From Cycas panzhihuaensis (lineage: Eukaryota; Cycadophyta), in assembly GCA_023213395.1 (NCBI GenBank), contig CM041465.1, positions 151,969,741-152,033,740 on the forward strand: 64,000 bases of DNA, read 5' to 3'. Numbering within the stretch: position 1 is the stretch's first letter; every line of letters begins with the position of its first letter. The notes under the pieces are model-generated. The model ran no database searches. It was not told the origin of the DNA and was given only the letters and a program-made list of their open reading frames with translations. Position numbers and translations under genes: made by a program. Below are positions 34,833-45,029 of this stretch, piece by piece.

Positions 34833-35357
34833 ATGCCCCCTTACTTCGATAGGCCCTTCATCCTTTATACCTCAGCCACTGACGAATCCCTGGGTGCTAT
34901 GTTGGCCCAGGAGGATGACTCAGAGGTTGAGAGAGCCATTTATTTCATCAGTCGTACTCTCGTGGCTACTGAACTTAACTACTCTCTAGCTAAGAAGGAA
35001 TGTCTCTCCTTGGTCCATGTGACCAAGAAGTTCAGACATTACTTGCTCAGTAATACCACCAAGGTGATCATCCAGTCTGATCCCTTACGATATTTGCTTA
35101 CTCATTCAGACTTGACGGGTAGGGCTGGCCATTAGACTATCATGCTTCAAGAGTTTGACCTTCAAATCATTAACAGGAAGTCGAAGAAGGGAATGATAGT
35201 GGCAGAACAACTAGCTGATGCCCCCATTCCAAGCACTTGTGACGTTCCCGTTGATGATTCTCTCCCTGATGAGTCTATCCTAACCATCCAGGGCACTTCT
35301 CCTCATCCACTCGCCGATAGCGAGTGGTATGGCAACATTGTGCAGTATCTCACTTAG
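34833..35357 (+). pseudogene. Gyp-B RNase H domain of pol
   Basis: PFILYTSATDESLGAMLAQE, then FISRTLVATELNYSLAKKE, IQSDPLRYLLTH and AEQLADAPIP. As in Gyp-A, the first catalytic Asp position (DAS) is SAT, while Glu (KKE) and the later Asp residues remain. A stop interrupts at 35136. The shared loss of the first Asp in two separate copies suggests the parent element already had a weakened RNase H here. Confidence 0.86.
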
Positions 35358-35359
35358 CA

Positions 35360-36338
35360 ACAATACTGCCCTGAAGCTAGCAACAAAGTCAGGTCCCGCA
35401 TTCGTGCCATCGCTAGATAACACTTTCTCGTAGATGAAGTGTTGTACAAAACATCCTTCGATGGGATCCTTCTTTGTTGTGTCACTTTGGATGAAGTGGA
35501 CCAGATACTCTGCGAATTCCATCATGGCGTTTGTGGGGGCCACTTTGGAGGCCAATCCATAGCCCAAAGAATCCTCAGCATGGGCTATTATTAGCTGTCC
35601 CTTTTTAAGGATGCCCATGCCTACGCCCTGAGATGTCAATGATGCCAAGAGCACGCTAACATCTCTCATGTGCCTTCTAAGGCCCTCTATCCTATCATAT
35701 CTCCATGGCCCTTTTCTCAATGGGATTTAGACCTCATTGGTGCCATATCACCACCTTCTTCATTACAACACAAGCATATCTTGACTGCCATAGAGTATTT
35801 TACAAAATGGGTAGAGGCAATCCTTCTGTCTACTACGCCTAGTAGGACGATAACCACCTTCGTCTACCAACACATCATTTGTCGTTTCGGGATTCTAGAC
35901 ATCTTGATCACAGATAATGGAACCCCTTTTTGTAACAAGGAGATGGATGAGCTTTACGAGAAGTTCAAGATTACTCATAAGACCTCGTCTCCTTATTACC
36001 TTCAAGTAAACAGACAAGTTGAATCATTCAACAAAACCCTTATTAACATTCTAAAGAAAACCATCATGTAATCTCAAAGAGATTTGCATCTTCAGCTCCC
36101 TTCCGTCCTGTGGGCATATCGTACTTCTATTCATATGGATACTGGAATGATACCATTCTCCTTAGTTTACGGAATCGAGATGGTACTCCCACTGGAAGTG
36201 GAGATCCCCTCTCTACGAGTCTCCCTTAGAGGTCTTATCGATGAGGAGTCTATCCGTCAGGCTCGCCTCTTAGACCTTAAGGCTCTAGATGAGAGACGTT
36301 TAGTGGCTTACCAAGCAAACCTCACTTCGAAAGCCCGC
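35360..36338 (+). pseudogene. Gyp-B integrase, part before Gyp-I
   Basis: The zinc-binding region includes FHHGVCGGHFGG and then ALRCQ*CQ (35500-35645). The core shows DLDLIGAISPP (35727-35760), TDNGTPFCNKEMDELYEKFK (35910-35970) and VNRQVESFNKTLINILKK (36007-36060), where QVNRQ replaces the usual KVNGQ. Frame 36084-36341 continues with LWAYRTS, MIPFSLVYG and EVEIPSLRV, a C-terminal extension. The reading frame is cut at 36338 by Gyp-I and resumes at 50111. Stops at 35417 and 36069 add to the damage. Confidence 0.87.
36334..36338. other. Possible Gyp-I target duplication, left copy (CCCGC)
   Basis: CCCGC before the Gyp-I LTR compares with TCTGC at 50111-50115 after it. Three of five bases match and both differences are C/T. 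Confidence 0.55.
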
Positions 36339-38917
36339 TGAAACGCTTGCCATGGGGTGGTGTCCTTATGTCTAGCAAAGGGAATGAAACATGCAAAGCT
36401 AAATTAAACTAAATAGCAAGGACTTCACATCACAGGGTATCCGTGCACTGGAGTGTGGATTCAGAACTGCAGAGGTGCCTGGTTGCTTCCAAGTAGCCAT
36501 GCAAAGTGAGCCCTTCCTACCCCTTAGATGGCTGGGAAGAGGAGAAAGCACCTGGCGCGTTGCATCTTCTCAAGGAAATGAGAAGGCAATGAAGTAGGAA
36601 GGCAGGTAAAATAGCATCTAGATGTAGGCTAAAAGGGGGGTAAAACACGAGTAGCTCTGACACAAAGTGAACGATATAACTATGCTAACTTAACTGATAG
36701 ATAAAACAATGCAAAGCAAACATATATTCCTTTTCCCTTTCAATTCTTTATATGTTCCTAACTATGCAAGCATGTGCATAAAAGACAATGGCATAAAGAA
36801 GATATATAGGGATAAGAAAAGTACCTAGACTCAGCGTCCGAATGGAGTGCTGTTCATCCCTTTAGTTCCCACTCCTTCCTACTCTGTTCATTGTGCATGT
36901 GATGACGGTCGGCGATAGTTGCCATAAGCAACTGAAAAGGGGCTATCTTACCTCCCCTTATGTATGCAAAAGTAAAAATGGAAAAGGCAAACAGCAGGAA
37001 ATGACAAGAAATGCACTAAATATAGAACTAGCCTACAACAGGTTCCGTTCGACACGTAGCTCTATTGATGCAAGATCTTGTAAGCAAACTAGGCGAGTAC
37101 CTCCCTCTCAGAAGAGGGGTCACAAAGTAGACAAAGTATAGACGCTAAACTCAAATAGAACTACATAAAACTAAGCTAAGCATCAATACATTATCATATA
37201 AAGCAACAACATGTAACAAAATCTCTCGCGAATATATACCACAAGCAACACCCAAAAAAAGGATGAGTATAGCCTCGGAATGGCTATCTTACCCACAAGG
37301 AATCTCCACTGAACTTGGAAAGTGGAAATAGACTCACAACAAGGTCACGGGACAGTAAATGGTAAGAAAGAAGAGAGTAGTGGAAAGATATATAGACACC
37401 CAAGGAACGAGATGCTATGAACAGCAAATCATTAGGTTGGGTGAGTGGCAAACTGTTAACTAGCAAGGAAAGGTTTCGGTGTCTGTGCAGGGTCCAAAAC
37501 AAATAGATGGAAATATAGAACTGGCGTGGCAATGGGTTGCCAATGCTAGTTTAGCTCCGACATAGGATTCCCAAACCCCCTAGCCTGATTCCTAGGAAGG
37601 CACTAAAAACAAAGGGAAAGAGAACAAGGGACAGAACCCTTAGGGAGAAGGATAGCAAGGGGGATGGAACCCCACCTTCCTCCCTCAAATCCTCTTTGTG
37701 TTGCCTCTTTGCAATAGCCACCTAAGAATAGGTTGGTTGGGATGATTGGGAGAAGCGATAATGTTTTAAAAGATAAGGAAGTAATACTAATTAAGCACAA
37801 CAACATGAAGGTACATAAACTAAAAGTTTAGTCACCAAAACATGAAGAAACAACATAAATTGTAAAGTAGATGTAGGGAGTACCTTATTGTGGAAGAAAC
37901 AAGCATGAATTTGCTATTAAAAACAGAGGAGATAACCAGCACTTGGTGGATAATAGTGGCAGATTTTAGAAAGGAGAGAAGTGTGAAGATATTCCTGTAA
38001 GTTTGGGGCTTTGGTAGCTTGTCTTTTGGAGAGCTTTTAATAGTAATCCTCCTTAAAGCCTTGGCAATCTGCAAGAAGATGTAAAGCCTGCTATTTGGAG
38101 CTATAGGGGCAGTAATGGTCCCTATAATCAAGCCTGCAGCAGTGTATCCTTCCTTGTAGCAAATTTCTATGAAGGTTGAGTATATTTTTATATGAAAATT
38201 AAGCAAAAAGTTGTAAAAATGAAAAAAAGATCTCCAAAATGAAGAGGAAAACTCCCTTTATCCCCTGTTCACTGCAGGTGAATGTTGGGGATATCAGAGC
38301 GACATAAATCGATAGGTGCCACGCAATAGTTCTGTGAAAAAAGTAGAAACTATCACGTAGCTCTCTTTTTTAAATTTCAAGCATCGTGCAGTAAATTCGT
38401 GATCACGGAAGATCACTTGCTAAGTTTACAGTGGTACTAGACTAGCAGCAAAAGAAGATTAAAAAAAGCAGAAATAAAGGTTTTGGAGTTATTACTAAGG
38501 GTAAATTAAGCCTGAAACAACTGGGGGGGAATACCCAGATGATGGGAAAGTAGCCAAAATAGTAAAATGAGTCTCAACCAAGGAATGAATCAGACTTGGA
38601 GGAGACTGTAACATGAGCAAAATGTCATAGCATGGTCTAACATGACTAGCTGAAGCATCCCAGGAGGTTATGGAGATGATGTGGGTGGCAGTGCACCATA
38701 TGGCATGTAGCATTCACTGAGGAATACCCCCATTGTGAGTTGTCATAGGCTGAAAGTGTGTTGTAAGGACATGCACTATGATCAAGTAGGTAAGCATATG
38801 TTAAGTAGTCTACGCTAAACAATCTCATTCAAAACAAGAGCAGGGAGAAGTGAGAACGTATACCTGAACATACCTAAGTCGATGTGTCTCAAGTCCATTC
38901 CCAGTAGCTAGAAAACA
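36339..38917 (-). repeat. Gyp-I 3' LTR (2579 bp)
   Basis: On the plus strand it runs from TGAAACGCTTGCC to CTAGAAAACA. It matches 47507-50110 closely throughout, with small indels and substitutions. A motif cluster is at 38382-38439. Confidence 0.92.
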
Positions 38918-38930
38918 CTGCCCCCTTGGC
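38918..38930 (-). other. Gyp-I polypurine tract
   Basis: The minus strand reads GCCAAGGGGGCAG directly before the 3' LTR. The same tract, CCAAGGGGGCAA, precedes the Gyp-B 3' LTR. Confidence 0.85.
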
Positions 38931-39249
38931 AGGAGAGCCTCACTGCTCGGAAGTGTGATGTGATGGCAAATGCTGACAACTAAAAGCATTAGTAGCACAT
39001 GCTTATATATATATAAAAGCAATAATAAATAACATATGGGCCAAGGGTGTCAGTAAGTGTCATGGTGGAACGCGTGGACCAAGGAGACAGAGACGAGGAC
39101 AACATAGGGACTGCCTACGCATCATCTAAACATCGACCTGCAAGTGAATAGAGAATATGAAGGGGATGCCCCCATTGCCAAAGTGCAACAAGTGGTAGGA
39201 GGGCATCCAACAAACTGAACAAGCACATCGAACTAAAAGCGATCAAAGA

Positions 39250-39692
39250 CTCGGGCACGGGTTGGCCAGGCAAGCCTCAAAGGCGATCGCTAAGAAGAGG
39301 GAGGTGACGCTCAAAGATGAGGCAAACAAGGCCATTTGCCTCAACATTGAGGTCCCAAGGGATGTGCTAAATATCGACTAACGAGAAGTGAGCTAATAGG
39401 GACCTGGCAGCAAAAGCGAAGGTTCTCAAGTGAGGGCATCACACCTGGGTGAGATGGGACACCACAATCTAAGAATCGTAAAGCAACACGACGGATCCGT
39501 GATGGAAACAGAGAGCATCAGTAAGGGCTTCAATAACGGCCGTGTACTCAGCTTTGTTATTGGTCACCTCAGGGATGAAGATGCTGGAATGCAGGAAATC
39601 GTATCCAAGGGGACTGCAAAGAATCCATGCAGCGGTATAAGGCCCAGGTTACCACGTCTTCCACCATCAGTTAAAATGTAAAGAGACATGTC
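39250..39692 (-). pseudogene. Gyp-I second RNase H
   Basis: A minus-strand reading frame just inside the polypurine tract shows ILTDGGRRGN (first Asp), SSIFIPEVTNNKAEYTAVIE (Glu in AEY), ALTDALCFHHGSVVLLYDS (second Asp) and VVSHLTQV. This is the RNase HI core with the RGN.G loop typical of the archaeal/plant-type domain found as an additional RNase H in Tat-lineage elements. A frameshift lies after the first motif and a stop replaces the Gln after YDS. It aligns with the Gyp-B frame at 54114-54536. Confidence 0.8.
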
Positions 39693-40650
39693 TAAACACT
39701 AAGCCCTGGTAGTAAATAAATAGTGACGAAACGAAAAGAAAAACTCAAATGGCAAGCAAAAAGGTAGCCGCGAAGGGTAAGAGGACCTAGCAATGAGGTT
39801 ACCCAAGGATGAAAGCAAGCAGTCCAACCACCGTTTGAGAGTAGGTAAAGAAAAGATGCCCTAGAGTGCCAAAGGTTGCTTTGGGAAGTAAAACATGCCC
39901 CCGGACGAGAGAGCATTTTCTTTGGGGATCCTAGGAGCAAGAAAGGGCTGCGGAAATGAGTCCAGGGTGGCGAAATGAGCCAAACGTGTATAAACTTGAG
40001 CATGCACGGGAGGGGCATGAAAAATAAGATAGAAGGGCCCTGGGAAAAAGTGCAATAATGGGGCACCATAAATGCCCTTGCAAGAGAGGGAAAAAAGGGC
40101 ATCAATAGAGCACCACGGGCGATAGGGCCAAAAGGCAAAGGCAATCAGGGAAACGAGATAGCCCCAACAACTGTCGCGAGGTCTAGAACAGAAGAAGTAC
40201 CCGTTGAGACCCTCACCTATACAAGGAAATCAAATGAAAACTAGATTTATTTTCACCAGCTCTTGTGCGAAACCAGAGCCATTTCCTTATAGAGCAGAGT
40301 GCTGCCCAACTTCAGAGGTACACGAGAGATGATCTGACCATCAGATTAGAGTAAAGTGAGAGTCAGTAGGACCAGAGAGACGAGATGGCCACGGCTAAGC
40401 CAGATCTAATGAGTGGATCTCGCAAAACCCTCCCAATTTCAAAGTTTAAAAATTATTGCTTTTTGTAGTTTTTAATGCATTTTTTGTGCCCCTTATGGGC
40501 AATTGGATGCCTCTCGGAGTCTAAATTGGACCCAGAAAGAGGCGAGGACCTAGGCATTAGGGAGCCCTGGTCTTGGTGGGCCCCACGAGGGTCCACCATA
40601 AGAAATTTTATGATTTTTTGGGTAGAAACCCCCCTTTTTAGGGGGGTTAC
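39693..40650. other. Gyp-I region between second RNase H and antisense gene
   Basis: Minus-strand open frame 40144-39692 (150 residues, Phe/Leu/Pro-rich) shares MPLPCM.KFI..WL.SPPW with the Gyp-B frame at 53692-53910. Conserved between copies, but no domain is recognised. The rest shows nothing clear. Confidence 0.4.
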
Positions 40651-40780
40651 CGTTCGTACCACAGCTAAGATCACAATGCCACGATCATAGCCACGGGATC
40701 CCCCGATTACCGCGGGACCCGTGCTAAACTTAGCAGTACCACTAAGTTTAGCACGGTACGCAGGCAGAAAACTATAAAAA
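40651..40780 (+). promoter_or_regulatory. Motif cluster and TATA box before the Gyp-I antisense gene
   Basis: GTACCACAGCTAAGATC, GTGCTAAACTTAGCAGTACC and CTAAGTTTAGCACGGTACG resemble the LTR cluster. They are followed by TATAAAAA at 40773-40780, about 120 bp before the first PMD codons. The arrangement cluster-then-TATA repeats that of the LTR. Function inferred. Confidence 0.55.
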
Positions 40781-40897
40781 ATAAAAGAGGGGCCAACCAG
40801 CCCTAAATTTCAGGTAGGAAAAGTAGAGAGACAACTAGGAGCATAGATGACTACTAGGAGGCAGATCTTGATTGATTTTTGGTAATTGCAGGTAGTT

Positions 40898-42791
40898 ATC
40901 GTGGTGGATAACCACGAAAACGTTGGCATGGTGATGCTAAGTTATATAGAGATGATGTCCCAGGAGGACAAGGCGACCTTGTGGAGGTGTGGCCTATACA
41001 AGGCCCTGAAGACACCTTAGTTTGCATCAGACGAGAGTCTGCTGGTGGACATTGTGTCACATTGGGATCGACGGAGGCACGTATTCCACTTGCGTCAGGT
41101 AGGCGATGTGACGATTACACCAAGAGATATCTAGCAAATTCTAAGGGTACTGGCAACTGGGAGGCCAATGAGACTGGGAGCACTGCCTAGCACTGAGGCA
41201 ACTCACACAGAGGTAGCCCTGTTCTTCACAGGGGCTGACAGGTGGGAGCAGAGGGGAGTTCCCCTCCAGACTATACTGATGTCATGGATTCCTTGGGTGA
41301 GGAAATTGATCATATCGTATGCCTGCTTCGATTTCACAGGAGCAGAACTATAGGGAGATACCGTGAGGTCGGATAGATGCAAAGGCACTGCGAGGCTGGT
41401 AAGAGGATGGATTAGGCCACCTTGGTAGCGACGAATCTCGTCGCATAGCTAGACGCCATCTGGATGACTGGCAGAGGGGGGCTATCATATAACACATTGT
41501 TGTAGTGCTAGTTTTTCGATCATTTTACAGCAGTGGCACCAGTAGGGGGCCCATACCCCATAGCAGAGTGGGCCCCGATGGTCCAGAGATGCCAGACTTG
41601 GCTCAGAAGGATGGATGACCAGGCCCACGTCCGTTAGTCAATAGAGGTGACATCGCTGGACCTCCTCATCCTGACAGACTATGTAGCAGAGTCATACAGG
41701 ACGATGAGGTGGGAGAGTGACGATGAGGTAGGTAGAGCAGGAGCGCCCATAGATGATGATGATGATGATGAAAATGATGCCGATGGAGGAGATGGGGCTA
41801 GCCCATCATGACCTGTGGGAGGGGTAGGTCCATCAGGATCGACGGGAGGAGCAGCAGGACCATCTGGGACTGCCGAAGGAGGGGCAAGCCTATCAGGGGC
41901 AGCTGAGGAGAGTAGGGGGCTGGTGACTAGGGCCCGCAGGCTACAGATCGTGTGGAGATCCAGAGAGGCAAGAGTGGAGCTGGTCCCTGCGAGGAGAGAG
42001 CCTAAGGTAGAGGAGGTACTCAAGGATGAGGTACCCATAGCTAGTGGAGAGCCAGGAGGAGAGGATGTCACCTGAGCAGAGAAGCCAGCAGGCATGGCAG
42101 GTGAGACCTAATTATTTCTTTCATTGTTTGACATCTAGGTAGACTTTTCATTTGACTTTTATTATGGTATGCGGTGGGATATTCACTGACACATGGCATG
42201 TTGCATTGGCAGGTACTGTAGAGGTTAGAAGGCTCATAGAGGCCATGGTGAGGGAGATGTTCCCTCAAGTATACCGAGAGGGACAACCACCCATTTCAGG
42301 CGGAGGATGCACCTAGATCGGTAGGTACCCACATGAAGGCATTCATCCCACTGGCGAGGGCGAGAGACATCTGGGCTGCAGAGTCCTAAGAGCATATGGC
42401 ATTCAGGGGACATATGCAGTGAGAGCTCAACGAGGCTAGGGATGATTGAGATACGCTGCGTAGATGGGTCCAGGACCTAGAGGCTCAGGGCAAAGCAGGT
42501 GGAGACATGGGGAGCACAGTCCAAATTGCAGTGCTAGAGGAGCGTCTCCAAGGAGTAGAGGGAGAGAGGGATCGTGTCCAGGCCAGATACAAACAGCTCA
42601 TAGACCAAGTGGCATCAAGGTTGAGTAGGAGCAGGACATATAGCCACACAACAGCTACGACCCCGAGACGGACACGGGACGAGGGGAGTAAGGCAGGTAG
42701 CTTGCGGAGGCCCAGGAGGAGCCTCAGAGGGATGTGGTCCCCAAGAGAGGGATCACACAGACTAGGAGATGACACCCCAGGAGCGGGGTAG
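40898..42791 (+). pseudogene. Gyp-I antisense PMD-like gene with intron
   Basis: Runs opposite to the element. The N-terminal half is a plant mobile domain: LWRCGLYKALKTP, VDIVSHWDRRRHVFHLRQVG, ITPRD, GALPSTEATHTEVALFFTGA, then WAPMVQRCQTW and DQAHVR. PMD proteins include the MAIN/MAIL1 group and transposon-borne relatives. A Asp/Gly/Pro-rich middle (41740-42090) precedes an intron-like interval (42101-42212). The last part (42213-42791) has REMFPQVYREGQPP and a predicted coiled coil (LEERLQGVEGERDRVQARYK) with a basic tail ending RLGDDTPGAG. The copy has about ten stops and no ATG where Gyp-B has one, so it is broken. Confidence 0.75.
42101..42212 (+). other. Intron-like interval in the antisense gene of Gyp-I
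   Basis: CAG|GTGAGAC at the left and TTGCATTGGCAG|GTAC at the right, 112 bp, T-rich inside (TTATTTCTTTCATTGTTTG). The equivalent Gyp-B interval (51794-51682) has the same donor and nearly the same length. Coding resemblance between the copies resumes on either side. Confidence 0.65.
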
Positions 42792-43220
42792 CAGTAGCAT
42801 AGGAGATGTGTACATGATTTTGATGGGAAAGTACGGGCCTCCATGGGGTCATATATAGGCTCATATGATTGTACCCCCCCTGCAAGGATACCGGCTTCCT
42901 ATATGTATGATGTAACATATTATTTTTTGGATGTATATATATATATGGGTTAGTTGGAACCCCATTTTGACATGAGATGGTGTGTATATCATGTGGTAGA
43001 TAACATATATGCTTTGCTTTGTATGTTGCAAATGTTTTGTTGTAAGATGCAAGTATTTCCTTCCATGTATGGCTATATGTCTAACAGGAGCACATACATC
43101 CACCGTAAGTAGAGGTGATAGAGAGGTGTGAGGTTAGAAATAGAGCGACATGCATGTCCATGGAGGAGCATAGCGGAATATGTGAAGGAAACAGTAGGCG
43201 AAAGAAAGGAGTAACGGTAC
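42792..43220. other. 3' flank of the Gyp-I antisense gene
   Basis: AT-rich with ATATATATAT runs and several AATAA-like sites; presumably the 3' UTR of the antisense gene. No gene seen. Confidence 0.4.
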
Positions 43221-43574
43221 TCCAAAACGTTGTCCTAATTAGGGGATGCCCAAATAGGAAGACAAAAGTTCCTGAGAGGATATGGGAACACAGGTTCCAT
43301 GAGGAACCGAGGAAAGAAAGGGAAGCCATCTTAAATTGCCATTCTACCTGTGGTTGGGAGGAATGGGAACAACCTAAGATGGTAGTTTAGGCTCATTGCG
43401 GAGCATCGTCCTAACTGGGGGATGCCCAAATAGGAGGACAAGGTCCCCAAAAAAATGGGAACACAGGTTCTGCGGGAGGAACCAGAAGGAGATGAAGAAG
43501 ACCATCTTAAGTCGTCATTCCACCCGTGGCTCAGAGGAACGGGAACGAACTTAGGATGGTAGTTTAGGCTCATT
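43221..43574. repeat. Tandem duplication of 177 bp in Gyp-I
   Basis: Two units, 43221-43397 and 43398-43574, both ending GGTAGTTTAGGCTCATT and sharing GTCCTAA(C/T)T...GGGGATGCCCAAATAGGA. They correspond to the single-copy post-integrase region of Gyp-B near 50363-50540 on the opposite strand. Confidence 0.85.
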
Positions 43575-44238
43575 TCAGAGTGTAAAGAGAGAAAGAGATG
43601 TGCCTAGACCCCATAGGGATAGGAGTAGTCACACGTAAAATAGGAGATAGGTGACAAAGGGTAGGCCCAGTGAGGTTAGGCCTATCGATAAACTCGCTAT
43701 GGTTAGAACCAGATGAGTGCAATGGACTTGGCACGCGACGGGTCACATGGCAAGGTTGTGTCTGAGTGAGAGTGGCTCTAGTCCTAGGTAGGGATCTATA
43801 GCATGAAGAAGAAGTGCTTCTACAAGTGGCTTGTCGATGTGGGCACCTACAAGAAACCACTCGAGGAGGTCAAGAAAGTGAAATAAGTGGCTGGTTTAGG
43901 ACCAATGGCTCGGGAGCCAATGTGGAATGAAGAGGAGCAGGAATATTTGATCGAGATACTCCCCTAAGTGCTCATGAAACTAGGGTGACATGTCGAGGAG
44001 AGGGCTCATAACCCTTGCTATCTGACTCAGAATCACCCGTGATGGCTAAGTAACCATAACCACCTACACCAATAGGGGCAAACCTAACTAGGTTTGGCTC
44101 ATGACATGGCATAGGGTTTGACTGATGAAGGCCAGTCTCCTGAAACAAAGGTCCCACAGAAGGGGTAGCCTCCTCAGGATCACTATCTTCATCATCGAAG
44201 ACAACCTGGCAGGCTGGATGAGAGGTGTGAGCTAGCAT
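43575..44238 (-). pseudogene. Gyp-I protease-RT spacer remnant
   Basis: Minus-strand frames 44238-43972 and 43860-43570 resemble the start of the Gyp-A/B spacer: RFAPIGVGGYGYLAITGDSE matches FAPIGVRSYRYLTSFSDDE of Gyp-B. RT should follow but does not. The deletion junction therefore lies between about 43570 and 43860, where the sequence changes to the post-integrase region. Confidence 0.65.
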
Positions 44239-44299
44239 AGGCTCACAGGCGACAACCTTAACTTGTCCTTCATGGACAAATTTAAGTTGCCCCCATTAC

Positions 44300-44613
44300 A
44301 TGGAGCAGATTGCTCCCATTTAGTCAAGCCATGGTCAGCCCAACAAGAGGTTGTACTCCACATCGATATCAAGTATAACTTTGACAGGAACAGTTTTCCC
44401 TCCTATGGTGAGGGAAAGGGAGACTATCCCTAAAGGGGACTTCTCAGTCCCATCATACCCTTGGCATTTCCAAGGGACATACTTAAGAGCTACTATGCCT
44501 AGCTCCTTGAGCATATGTGCAGGCATAGCATTAACCAAAGAACCATTATCTATAAGGGTCCTCTTTACGATAAAATTGGGAGTATCAATGGCAATGACGA
44601 ATGGGTAATGCAA
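44300..44613 (-). pseudogene. Gyp-I aspartic protease
   Basis: Frame 44613-44335 has IDTPNFIVKRTLIDNGSLVN (active-site DNG), LKELGIVALKYVPWKCQGYD, SPLGIVSLSLTIGGKTVP and DIDVEYNLLLG. It is more diverged from Gyp-A and Gyp-B than the gag of the same element, so protease may come from a distinct subfamily or a recombinant. It retains the catalytic residues and is uninterrupted over 92 residues. Confidence 0.84.
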
Positions 44614-45029
44614 AAGCTTCTCCCACTTATTGGGAGATGGGAGATCTCTGGGATCAAATGAGATGACAAGTGGTCCATGGGAGGTAGCACCTACCGCATG
44701 GATGGAAGCATCTTATTGGCCAAGAGCTCTAAGAAGAAGAGCACGTTGCTCAAGGTAGCTTCTCAAGACGTCTATCAAGGACATCCCTGTAGTGACGGTG
44801 AGAAGCTCTTCAACTATGGAGAAAGGCCTACCCCTCCCTGTGGGTTAGGTAAGGGCTCTCCTAAAGTCGAAGCGACTTGGGCAAATGGGAACACTCTTGG
44901 GAAGCACAGGAATCTCTAGAGGAATGGCTTCCAGAGGAGGATCAAGGTGGGATGTAGATGCAGAGACACCAGTTGCCTCTTTTGCGACTTGAGACCAGGT
45001 CAAAGCGTAAAGGGGAGTGGTCTCAAGCA

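Noticed and set aside
41679-42095. Minus-strand Ser/Pro-rich frame of 138 residues
   Set aside because: Shadow of the acidic/Gly-rich middle of the antisense PMD gene on the plus strand.
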